64,000 nucleotides of DNA from an uncultured Draconibacterium sp. (lineage in GTDB: Bacteria > Bacteroidota > Bacteroidia > Bacteroidales > Prolixibacteraceae): assembly GCF_913060805.1 (NCBI RefSeq), contig NZ_CAJXTC010000007.1:1-64000 (forward strand), in the 5' to 3' direction. A program made the position numbers and the translations under genes. How positions within the stretch are numbered: the stretch's first letter is position 1; every line of letters starts with the position of its first letter. The notes below the pieces were generated by a model that was given only the letters and a program-made list of their open reading frames with translations, had not been told where the DNA came from and made no database searches. Below, in pieces: positions 42,448 through 49,698 of the stretch.

Positions 42448-45400
42448 TTATTTGTAATTCAGGTTTGTTGGCAAGAATTTCTCAACAAATTCTACCGATT
42501 CATTTTTACGTTTCGCATAATCTTCCACTTGGTCTTTGCTAATTTTTTCAAGACTGAAATAGCGCGACTCAGGATGCACAAAATACTGTCCTGACACCGA
42601 TGCGTTTGGATACATGGCAAAGTGCTCTGTTAATGTAATACCAATCTTTTCAGCATCGAGTAGTTTAAATAAGTTCTCTTTTTCGGAGTGTTCCGGACAT
42701 GCCGGATAGCCCAATGCCGGACGAATTCCCTGGTATTTAATTTTCAGAATCTCATCGAGCGACAGGTTTTCGTCAGGTGCATAACCCCAGTAATTCTTAC
42801 GAATTTCGAGGTGAAGCAGCTCGGCAAAAGCTTCACTTAAACGATCGGCCAGTGCTTCCACCATAATGGCTTTATAATCGTTGTGTTCCTCGCGGAACTG
42901 CTTGGTCCATTTCTCAATGCCAATTCCTGCAGTGGTGGCAAAACCACCACAATAATCCACTTTTCCCGATCCTTTTGGTGCCACAAAATCGGCCAGTCCG
43001 AAATTGGCTACACCCTCTTTTTTCTTCTCTTGCTGACGAAGGTGATAGAAACGTCCAATCTCTTTTTCGCACGATTCATCTTCGTAAAGAACTACGTCGT
43101 CGCCATCCGATTGCGCCGGCCAAATACCGAAAGCAGCATTGGCCTGCAGCATTTTTTTCTCGATAATTTCATCCAGAAATTCGTTGCCTTCTTTAAACAG
43201 TTTTTTGGCTTCTTCGCCCTGTTTTTCATCGGCCAGAATTTGCGGATAATGACCTTTTAATCCCCAGGTGATAAAAAAGAATGTCCAGTCGATGTACTTA
43301 CGCAATTCTTCCAGCGGGAAGTCGGTCAAATGTTTTACGCCCGTGAAATTCGGTTTATAAATGGGTGTGTTGTTCCAATCGATCGGGAATTTATTCTCGC
43401 GTGCTTTTTTAAGGCTTAAGTATTCTTTTGTTTTTCGTTTTCCCTGGAATTCACGAATCTGAGCGTACTCAGCATCCAGATTCTGTAGGAATTTTTCGTT
43501 CCTGGAAATCAGGTGGGAAACCACATTAACAGCCAGCGAAGCATCTTTTACATGAACAACCGGTGCCGAATATTCAGGAGCAATTTTAACGGCAGTGTGT
43601 ATTTTTGACGTGGTTGCACCACCGATCATCACCGGAATATTCATTTTGCGGCGTTCCATTTCTTTGGCAATCTCTACCATAATTTCCAGCGATGGAGTGA
43701 TCAAACCACTCAACCCGATTACATCCACTTCGTTTTTAATGGCTTCTTCAAGGATTTTTTCGGTTGGTATCATAACGCCTAAATCAATGATTTCGTAGTT
43801 GTTACAAGCCAGCACTACACCAACAATGTTTTTGCCAATATCATGTACATCGCCTTTAACGGTGGCCATCAGTACCTTTTTCTGCGACGTGCTGTTTTTG
43901 AATTTCGCTTTATCCGCTTCAATAAATGGCAGCAAATAAGCCACAGCTTTTTTCATCACGCGTGCCGATTTGATCACCTGTGGCAGGAACATCTTACCTG
44001 AGCCAAACAACTCACCAACGATGTTCATGCCGTCCATCAATGGGCCTTCGATAATGTCTAATGCCGGCGAATATTTCTGAACGGCTTCGGCCATATCTTC
44101 GTCAACAAATTCGGGCAATCCTTTTACCAGCGAGTGAGCAATTCGTTTTTCAAGTGGCAGTTCGCGCCATTCGTCTTTTTTCTCTTCTTTTTTCGAAGTC
44201 GACTTTAGGTTTTCAGCAAACTCCAACAGCCTTTCCGTAGCATCCGGCCTGCGATTTAATACAAGGTCTTCAATCCGTTCCAGGAAATCTTTTGGAATTT
44301 CATCGTAAATCTGCAGCATTCCGGGATTTACAATCCCCATGTCGAGACCCGCTTTTATGGCGTGAAACAGGAACACCGAGTGCATGGCTTCGCGCACCAC
44401 GTTGTTTCCGCGGAAAGCAAATGAAACATTACTAACACCCGCGCTAACTTTTGCCAGCGGCAGATTCTCTTTTATCCATTTCACCGATTCGATAAACGAA
44501 ACGGCGTAGTTGTTATGCTCTTCAATTCCGGTACCGATAGTCAGCACGTTTGGATCGAAAATTACATCCTGTGCCGGTAATCCAACCTTTTCGGTAAGAA
44601 TTTTATAGGCGCGGCTGCATATTTCTTTGCGGCGTTCGGTGTTGTCGGCCTGGCCTTTTTCATCAAAAGCCATAACGATAACGGCAGCACCGTAACGTTT
44701 AATTTTTTGTGCCTGCTCGATAAAAACTTCTTCGCCTTCTTTTAAACTTATAGAGTTTACAATGGCTTTTCCCTGCAAACATTTTAACCCGGCTTCAATT
44801 ACGTGCCATTTTGATGAGTCGATCATTATGGGCAGTTTGGCAATGTCGGGTTCGGCCATAATCAGGTTTAGGAAAGTCGTCATTTCCTTTTCGGCGTCGA
44901 GCATGGCATCATCCATGTTTACATCAATTACCTGTGCGCCGTTTTCAACCTGGTGACGTGCAATTGTCAGTGCCTCCTCGTATTTTTCTTCGCTAATCAA
45001 TCGTGCAAATTTGCGCGATCCGGCAACGTTACAACGTTCTCCTATATTCAGGAAATTGGTATTTTCGGTGATGGTAACCGGCTCCAGACCACTAAGTTTA
45101 GTGTAAGTGGTAGCTTCGGCGCGGTGGTGCGGATTTGCTTTGGCCGCCATATCGGCAAAAGCTTTTATGTGGGCAGGTGTTGTACCACAGCAACCACCAA
45201 TAATATTTACATAGTTATTATCGAGATATTGTTTGATGTGCCCGGCCATAATTTCGGGCGTTTCATCGTACTCGCCAAACTGGTTGGGTAATCCGGCATT
45301 GGGGTGCGCACTGATGTGAAACGGTGCTTTCCCGGCCAGCTCTTTTATGTAGGGCTGAAGATCGGTGGCTCCCAACGAACAGTTTAGTCCGATACTTAAC

Positions 45401-46116
45401 AAATCGACATGCGAAACCGAGTTCAGGAAGGCTTCAAGCGTTTGACCTGAAAGTGTACGGCCACTGGCATCGGTTATGGTTCCCGAAACCATCAGCGGGA
45501 TAGTTATGCCTCTTGCGTCCAATACTTCTTCAATGGCAAAAATGGCTGCCTTGCTATTTAGCGTATCGAAAATTGTTTCGATCAATAACAGATCAACTCC
45601 GCCATCGAGCAATGCTTCCACCTGTTCGCGATAGGCGATTTTTACCTCGTCGAATGAGATAGCACGATAACCGGGATCGTTCACATCGGGCGAAAGTGAT
45701 AAGGTTTTATTGGTAGGACCCACTGATCCTGCAACGTAACGTGGTTTATCCGGATTGACTTCGGTGTATTTGTCGGTCAGTTTTTTGGCCACTTCAGCCG
45801 AAGCCTTATTCATTTCATAGACATACTTCTCAGTATTGTAATCGGCCTGCGAAATGCTTGTTGCATTAAAGGTGTTGGTACAGATAATATCAGCACCAGC
45901 CTCCAAATATGCCTCATGGATCTCCGAAATTACATCAGGGCGGGTTAGCGACAACATGTCGTTGTTGCCTTTCATATCACTGGGATGATCTTTCAATAAT
46001 TCGCCCCTGTAATCGGCCTCGTCCAGTTTATATTCCTGAATCAGAGAACCCATTGCTCCATCCAATACCAACACTCTCTTTTTGAGTTCTTCCCGTATGT
46101 CTCTTTTATTAATCAT
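42448..46116 (-). CDS. metH: Cobalamin-dependent methionine synthase
   Basis: 1222 residues, full-length four-module enzyme. Homocysteine-binding barrel (1-330) with zinc cysteines including the G-G-C-C-G-T-T pair near 306-312; pterin-binding domain (about 350-610) for 5-methyl-THF; B12 domain (about 650-900) with the D-V-H-D-I-G-K-N motif that supplies the cobalt-ligating His near 760; and the SAM-binding reactivation domain (about 920-1215) with [10 protein letters not shown] near 1136-1145. It makes methionine from homocysteine. It is the last gene of the SAM-riboswitch operon, 71 bp after the UPF0280 gene, with a C4/G4 hairpin in the gap. Confidence 0.97.
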   Translation of the reverse strand: MINKRDIREELKKRVLVLDGAMGSLIQEYKLDEADYRGELLKDHPSDMKGNNDMLSLTRPDVISEIHEAYLEAGADIICTNTFNATSISQADYNTEKYVYEMNKASAEVAKKLTDKYTEVNPDKPRYVAGSVGPTNKTLSLSPDVNDPGYRAISFDEVKIAYREQVEALLDGGVDLLLIETIFDTLNSKAAIFAIEEVLDARGITIPLMVSGTITDASGRTLSGQTLEAFLNSVSHVDLLSIGLNCSLGATDLQPYIKELAGKAPFHISAHPNAGLPNQFGEYDETPEIMAGHIKQYLDNNYVNIIGGCCGTTPAHIKAFADMAAKANPHHRAEATTYTKLSGLEPVTITENTNFLNIGERCNVAGSRKFARLISEEKYEEALTIARHQVENGAQVIDVNMDDAMLDAEKEMTTFLNLIMAEPDIAKLPIMIDSSKWHVIEAGLKCLQGKAIVNSISLKEGEEVFIEQAQKIKRYGAAVIVMAFDEKGQADNTERRKEICSRAYKILTEKVGLPAQDVIFDPNVLTIGTGIEEHNNYAVSFIESVKWIKENLPLAKVSAGVSNVSFAFRGNNVVREAMHSVFLFHAIKAGLDMGIVNPGMLQIYDEIPKDFLERIEDLVLNRRPDATERLLEFAENLKSTSKKEEKKDEWRELPLEKRIAHSLVKGLPEFVDEDMAEAVQKYSPALDIIEGPLMDGMNIVGELFGSGKMFLPQVIKSARVMKKAVAYLLPFIEADKAKFKNSTSQKKVLMATVKGDVHDIGKNIVGVVLACNNYEIIDLGVMIPTEKILEEAIKNEVDVIGLSGLITPSLEIMVEIAKEMERRKMNIPVMIGGATTSKIHTAVKIAPEYSAPVVHVKDASLAVNVVSHLISRNEKFLQNLDAEYAQIREFQGKRKTKEYLSLKKARENKFPIDWNNTPIYKPNFTGVKHLTDFPLEELRKYIDWTFFFITWGLKGHYPQILADEKQGEEAKKLFKEGNEFLDEIIEKKMLQANAAFGIWPAQSDGDDVVLYEDESCEKEIGRFYHLRQQEKKKEGVANFGLADFVAPKGSGKVDYCGGFATTAGIGIEKWTKQFREEHNDYKAIMVEALADRLSEAFAELLHLEIRKNYWGYAPDENLSLDEILKIKYQGIRPALGYPACPEHSEKENLFKLLDAEKIGITLTEHFAMYPNASVSGQYFVHPESRYFSLEKISKDQVEDYAKRKNESVEFVEKFLPTNLNYK

Positions 46117-46159
46117 TTTTTCTCTCTTTCAATTTCTACGTAACCGTTGTTTGTCTGTT

Positions 46160-46186
46160 CTCCCCTTGAGGGGATTAAGGGGTGAG
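46160..46186. repeat. Short C/G-rich inverted repeat between UPF0280 gene and metH
   Basis: CTCCCCTT (46160-46167) with AAGGGGTGAG (46177-46186), one bulge. The CTCCCCTTGAGGGGATTAAGGGG layout resembles intergenic repeats that are frequent in Bacteroidota genomes. There is no T-run on the minus strand. Confidence 0.5.
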
Positions 46187-46187
46187 T

Positions 46188-46940
46188 CTATTTCAATATC
46201 CTAATTTCGTTGTCTCCTTTAATCCCAATTTTGTCTTCGCAAATAATGAGCAACGATTGTATCTCCTGAAAGTTTTCTGCCTGTTTAATCACTTTCTCAA
46301 CATGGTCAGGTGTTTTAACCTTATTTCCCAGAGCCGTTGCCAGTGCATCTGCCATAAGAATATCGTTGCAAACCACCACCACGGCATCAGCTTTTCCATA
46401 ACTTAACGACGGACCAACAGTTCCTGCAGAAGTACAAATCCCAAAGGTACTACTCCCTGCTGAAATTACCAGCCCGATGCGCTCAGATAGAATGGATTCG
46501 CCGGCAAAAACCGACAAAACCAATTCGTCCTGTAAAAGCAAATAAATGTCGCCGCCGTTTTCAACTAACAGCTCCTTCACCGAAAAGTTTTTACAAATTT
46601 CTTCTCCAATTTCGCGGGCAAACAATCCTGCCACTGCCGACATCGGTCCAATTCCGGCTTTTTCGGCAGCGAGCGCCATTTCTTTGGCTTCATCCGGGGC
46701 AAAGTCAGACGGCTGAAACGGTTTAAGGCTTTTCTTGAAAAACGGTTCTTTTTCGATGTAAGCATCGAAAGTTTGGCGTAGCGATCTCATTTTTGCCAAA
46801 GCCACTTCGTGCATTTCTTCTTTGTACGATGCCGGATCGACACCGATCCAAAGATCAGTTTCCAGGTGTTTTACCTCGACTCCGGTAAAACGTTCGGTAT
46901 TAAACTGGCTGCGGTATGTACGTTCTTCAAAAATATTCAT
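46188..46940 (-). CDS. UPF0280 / COG2122 family protein (ApbE-like)
   Basis: 250 residues from the ATG at 46940, where the family N-terminus F-E-E-R-T-Y-R begins; the in-frame extension to 47009 runs through an intergenic inverted repeat. Family marks are P-M-S-A-V-A-G near 117-123, V-E-N-G-G-D-I near 144-150, and A-G-S-S-T-F-G-I-C-T-S-A-G-T-V-G near 178-193. Related to the flavin-transferase ApbE fold. Genes of this family accompany the DUF39/NIL-ferredoxin pair in methanogens and other anaerobes, where they have been linked to homocysteine synthesis; its place here supports that role. Enzymatic role not settled. Confidence 0.85.
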   Translation of the reverse strand: MNIFEERTYRSQFNTERFTGVEVKHLETDLWIGVDPASYKEEMHEVALAKMRSLRQTFDAYIEKEPFFKKSLKPFQPSDFAPDEAKEMALAAEKAGIGPMSAVAGLFAREIGEEICKNFSVKELLVENGGDIYLLLQDELVLSVFAGESILSERIGLVISAGSSTFGICTSAGTVGPSLSYGKADAVVVVCNDILMADALATALGNKVKTPDHVEKVIKQAENFQEIQSLLIICEDKIGIKGDNEIRILK

Positions 46941-46960
46941 TAGACAGAAATTATTTATTA

Positions 46961-47022
46961 CGTCATTCTGAACTTGATTCAGCATCTTTTCAATGAGATT
47001 CCGAAACAAGTTCGGAATGACG
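46961..47022. repeat. 62-bp imperfect inverted repeat (CGTCATTC...GAATGACG)
   Basis: Left end CGTCATTCTGAACTTGATTC and right end GAAACAAGTTCGGAATGACG pair with few mismatches. The CGTCATTCTGAACTTG form matches a REP-like intergenic element widespread in Bacteroidota. It sits between the NIL-ferredoxin gene and the UPF0280 gene inside an operon. Confidence 0.7.
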
Positions 47023-47036
47023 GTTCATGAGTAAAC

Positions 47037-47447
47037 TTATCTAAAATCAATTTCAAACAAATTCAGTGGGCACGCCGGAATACAAAGTTCGCAAACCACA
47101 CATTTGCTTTTGTCGAATTCCAGTTCCCACGACTTTTTGTTCATATTTAAAGCTCCGGCAAAACATACGGCGGTGCAGTTTCCGCAATCGATACATTTTT
47201 CCTCTTTCCAGCGAATGCGTTTGTCCAACGATTCGCAGGTAATTTTATGGCTTTTAATGTATTCAACACCCTTTTCAATGTTCTCCTTTTTTCCATGAAG
47301 CTCCAATAAAAGGCTTCCACGTTTTCCGGGATAAACTTCTGCTTTTAGAATATTAATCCGGATATCGTACTCTTTCACCAGGTGATAGGTAAAAGCTTTG
47401 TCGCCGCTTTGCGGAGGGAAGTTCAGTATATATCTTTTCTTAATCAT
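47037..47447 (-). CDS. NIL-domain 4Fe-4S ferredoxin of homocysteine synthesis
   Basis: 136 residues. An N-terminal NIL domain (1-75; ligand-binding module otherwise found in methionine ABC transporters) is followed by a two-cluster ferredoxin: C-I-D-C-G-N-C-x3-C near 88-98 and C-V-V-C-E-L-C-x3-C near 117-127. This NIL-4Fe4S architecture is the known partner of the DUF39 protein in anaerobic homocysteine formation from aspartate semialdehyde. It overlaps the DUF39 gene by 8 bp, so the two are coupled. Confidence 0.92.
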   Translation of the reverse strand: MIKKRYILNFPPQSGDKAFTYHLVKEYDIRINILKAEVYPGKRGSLLLELHGKKENIEKGVEYIKSHKITCESLDKRIRWKEEKCIDCGNCTAVCFAGALNMNKKSWELEFDKSKCVVCELCIPACPLNLFEIDFR

Positions 47448-48603
47448 TGTCGACCTCCGTTTCTTTTAGTCCGTTTAATGCTGTATTTGAAGGGAACATT
47501 TGCACCGGTTTGGTAACTTCAAATTCGCCGTTTTGCAACCATTTCTTCAGTTCATCTGCAATTTTACGTGCTTTCTTTAAGCTGGCAACAGGGGCTGTTC
47601 TTATCTTTTTGCCTTTTACTTTTATGGTTCCCGACTGCAATTCTTCGTAGGTAACCTGCCCCAGTTTTGGTGTTCCAACTGTTCCGTAATCGAGTACCGA
47701 AGTTTCAATCTGGCTGTTGTTAATCGATACGCGTTTAGCAATATCAGCATTTAACACCGGGATGGGAATTCCAATTCCTACAAACATACTCACACCATAT
47801 TTTTCGTACGAAGCCGCCTGAATGTACTCGGGCGACATTTCTTTCAGGTTCCCCATTACCGCAATTGTAGCGGCGTTGGTAACCGGAACTCCCAATTCGT
47901 TTTTGGGTTTTGTGGTGTGAAACTGCGTTCCCGGCCAAACGACAAATCCTTGCGTACCACCCAAAAATATACGTGTTCCGAGCCCGATGGTTTTAAACTC
48001 CGGATCATTCAGCAGCGGACTTAATTCGCCCGAAGTGGAGTAGGTGGCATTCCGTAAATTGGGTAACAAAGTACCCATGTAGGTATGTTTTATCGTTGAT
48101 GTGGTGTTTACCGCCACGTTGTAGTTCTGGTAAGCATTTCGCGGATTAAAAAGCGTGAACTCGTTTACCGTATTAATGTTGATCTTGGTTTTTATGTGTT
48201 TCCGCGGATAACAATCGGTGCCTTTTGCCCAGGCTTCTAAAAGTACATCTTTGCCTTCCAACAGATCCTGAATAACATGCGCGCCGCCGTATTCCGGATT
48301 GTCGGGATCGCAGGCAGTTGCGCCGATGTATGAATCAACAGCGGCGAGCCCTTCGTAGCACGGAACGCCGTTCAAACGTATTTTTTCCATTCGGATTGGC
48401 GGATCGGCATGGCCAAAATTTATAATCGCCCCCGACGAACACATGGCGCCAAAGGTTGCTGTGGTTACTACATCTACTTTCTCAACTATTTCTTCGGGCG
48501 ACATTTCTTTCGCCATCTCTGCAACTTCTTCGGCGGTTAAAACAACTGCTTTTCCGGCCTTCAGTTTTTGGTTAATTTCTTCGTACGATTTTGTTGTCGA
48601 CAT
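47440..48603 (-). CDS. Homocysteine biosynthesis protein (HcyBio, DUF39/COG1900)
   Basis: 387 residues from the ATG at 48603. A longer frame starting at 48672 reads through an intergenic direct repeat, and its extra 23 residues do not resemble the family. The body carries A-M-C-S-S-G-A near 52-58 with a conserved Cys, the G-A-T-A-C-D-P region near 93-99 and G-T-R-I-F-L-G-G-T-Q-G near 214-224. In methanogens this family, with the NIL-ferredoxin, converts aspartate semialdehyde and sulfide into homocysteine under anaerobic conditions, bypassing O-acyl-homoserine. First gene of the SAM-controlled operon ending in metH. Confidence 0.92.
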   Translation of the reverse strand: MSTTKSYEEINQKLKAGKAVVLTAEEVAEMAKEMSPEEIVEKVDVVTTATFGAMCSSGAIINFGHADPPIRMEKIRLNGVPCYEGLAAVDSYIGATACDPDNPEYGGAHVIQDLLEGKDVLLEAWAKGTDCYPRKHIKTKININTVNEFTLFNPRNAYQNYNVAVNTTSTIKHTYMGTLLPNLRNATYSTSGELSPLLNDPEFKTIGLGTRIFLGGTQGFVVWPGTQFHTTKPKNELGVPVTNAATIAVMGNLKEMSPEYIQAASYEKYGVSMFVGIGIPIPVLNADIAKRVSINNSQIETSVLDYGTVGTPKLGQVTYEELQSGTIKVKGKKIRTAPVASLKKARKIADELKKWLQNGEFEVTKPVQMFPSNTALNGLKETEVDND

Positions 48604-48610
48604 ATTTTTT

Positions 48611-48640
48611 AAGTCGGAAGGTGAAGCTCGAAGTCGGAAG
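48611..48640. repeat. Direct repeat AAGTCGGAAG in the hcy leader
   Basis: Two copies (48611-48620, 48631-48640) at a 20-bp offset, just upstream of the ATG at 48603. Short AAGTCGGAAG-type reiterations are common intergenic filler in Bacteroidota; this marks the segment as non-coding. Confidence 0.6.
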
Positions 48641-48711
48641 TATAAACTTTCGAAATCGGCTACTGTCTTCATTTAAAGTTCTTAATGATATTTTTACTCG
48701 GCTAGTTTTAT

Positions 48712-48725
48712 GCGGTTAAAACCGC
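48712..48725 (-). promoter_or_regulatory. Hairpin overlapping the leader-ORF stop codon
   Basis: Perfect 6-bp stem with a 2-nt loop. No T-run follows, so it is not a typical terminator. It could take part in the riboswitch expression platform or respond to ribosomes finishing the leader ORF. Confidence 0.4.
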
Positions 48726-48793
48726 TGGCGCATACACATATTTGCCCCGTGCAGATAGCTTGTAAAAAATAATTTGTAGTGCAGTTTCTTCAT
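48716..48793 (-). CDS. Possible 25-codon leader ORF between SAM riboswitch and hcy gene
   Basis: Begins with ATG at 48793, 12 nt past the riboswitch, and ends at TAA (48718-48716). The peptide begins M-K-K-L-H-Y and has N-M-C-M-R near its end, so it holds Met-Cys-Met close to the stop. The stop codon lies in a hairpin GCGGTT-AA-AACCGC (48712-48725). Position and composition fit a regulatory leader peptide; chance is not excluded. The longer frame upstream to 48916 overlaps the riboswitch and is not credible. Confidence 0.4.
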   Translation of the reverse strand: MKKLHYKLFFTSYLHGANMCMRQRF

Positions 48794-48805
48794 CGATCGT
48801 GTTTT

Positions 48806-48920
48806 AATTATAATTCCGTTTCCGGCCGGGTATTGGCACCGTTTTATCCGCCGGTTGGCTGACAAGGTTGCCAGAGTTTCGCAGAGCCCGATCTCTCCAC
48901 TCTTCTGTATAACCAAACAC
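48806..48920 (-). ncRNA. SAM-I riboswitch (S-box)
   Basis: Read on the minus strand, the conserved blocks occur in order: AGAAGAGTGGAGAGAT followed by CGGGCTC; GCGAAACTCTGGCAACC; and GGTGCCAATACC. These match the S-box consensus (AGAG-GGAGGGA, GAAACC-GGCAACC, GGTGCTAATTCC). The closing helix can be drawn as TTATA with TATAA. It binds S-adenosylmethionine and shuts off downstream expression. The target is the homocysteine-metH operon starting at 48603. The expression platform is unclear: no strong terminator with a T-run was found in the ~200 nt that follow. Confidence 0.92.
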
Positions 48921-48946
48921 CCTTATTGAAAGAATATTTGATGCCG

Positions 48947-48976
48947 CAAAGATAGTTGATTTTGTGATTTAACAAA
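48947..48976 (-). promoter_or_regulatory. Promoter of the SAM-riboswitch operon
   Basis: Minus strand TTTG (48976-48973), 18-bp spacer, TATCTTTG (48954-48947). The expected start near 48940 places the riboswitch at the very 5' end of the transcript. Confidence 0.75.
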
Positions 48977-49041
48977 TAAACCTCAACTTGCAGTTGACGA
49001 ATTAAAGATATTTTGAACTATTTATTTAAGAAATGTGAACT

Positions 49042-49602
49042 ATGACAAACAAATTCTTACCAATTCTACTGCTGTTTTTCTGTTTCGCGTGTTCTCCGAA
49101 ACTGGATCAGGAAACCTACAAAAAGTACCAAAACAGCGGGCAGGAAATTACTGTCAATGTACAAGCAGTGCTTTTGAGTAATGTGGGAAAAGCCATTCAA
49201 ACCGGCGGACCTGAATATGCTGTTGAGTTTTGTAATCTTGAAGCAAGTTCGATTGTGGATAGTTTGAATGGAGTATTTGATTGTGAAATTTCAAGAGTTT
49301 CGGCCAAAAACCGTAATCCGCAAAATGCGCTGGATACTGAGCAGGAAAAACAAATGTGGAAACTTTTTGCTGAAGAACAACTGGCTGACACCTTACTACA
49401 AAGTGGCAATGATTTGGTTTATTACAAACCGATCAGAACCGGAATGCCGGCCTGTTTAAAATGTCATGGCAATCCGGAAACGGATATTAACGAGGCCACA
49501 AAATTTAAGCTGAAAGAATTGTATCCGGCCGATTTGGCAACGGGTTATAAATTGAATGATTTTCGTGGGCTGTGGAAAGTTGAGTTTAAAGGAGGTTTGT
49601 AA
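49042..49602 (+). CDS. DUF3365 (Tll0287-like) haem-c lipoprotein
   Basis: 186 residues. A lipoprotein signal peptide ends in C-F-A-C-S (Cys17). The body matches DUF3365, a PAS/sensor-like domain with covalently bound haem; the haem c motif C-L-K-C-H lies at 138-142, preceded by Y-Y-K-P-I-R. It would sit in the periplasm, facing a membrane, and could act as a redox or gas-binding protein. It is a single gene with a terminator; no cytochrome maturation genes are nearby, and the function is unknown. Confidence 0.85.
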   Translation: MTNKFLPILLLFFCFACSPKLDQETYKKYQNSGQEITVNVQAVLLSNVGKAIQTGGPEYAVEFCNLEASSIVDSLNGVFDCEISRVSAKNRNPQNALDTEQEKQMWKLFAEEQLADTLLQSGNDLVYYKPIRTGMPACLKCHGNPETDINEATKFKLKELYPADLATGYKLNDFRGLWKVEFKGGL

Positions 49603-49619
49603 ACTGGCAGAAAAGAAAA

Positions 49620-49646
49620 CAGGCATTTCGCTAATGGAAATGCCTG
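49620..49646. terminator. Hairpin between convergent haem lipoprotein and GH3 genes
   Basis: CAGGCATTTC (49620-49629) with GAAATGCCTG (49637-49646), a perfect 10-bp stem. A/T-rich flanks lack a long T-run, but position suggests termination. Confidence 0.65.
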
Positions 49647-49698
49647 CACCTGAAAGTTAGCAAGCGATGTTTTCAGTTCCGTTAATCGCTCATTAGAT

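Larger units (their letters stand above)
48604..49041. other. 438-bp divergent control region (hcy operon / haem lipoprotein)
   Basis: Contains, from the operon outwards, the AAGTCGGAAG repeat, the stop-codon hairpin, the leader ORF, the SAM-I riboswitch and its promoter. On the other side lies the dyad CAACT-TGC-AGTTG (48984-48996) about 45 bp before the haem lipoprotein ATG. No -7 box for that gene was clear. Confidence 0.7.

Noticed and set aside
46941-47009. N-terminal extension of the UPF0280 gene
   Set aside because: It is read from the intergenic CGTCATTC inverted repeat.
48604-48672. N-terminal extension of the HcyBio gene
   Set aside because: It translates the AAGTCGGAAG direct repeat and has no resemblance to the family N-terminus. 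It remains a formal alternative.
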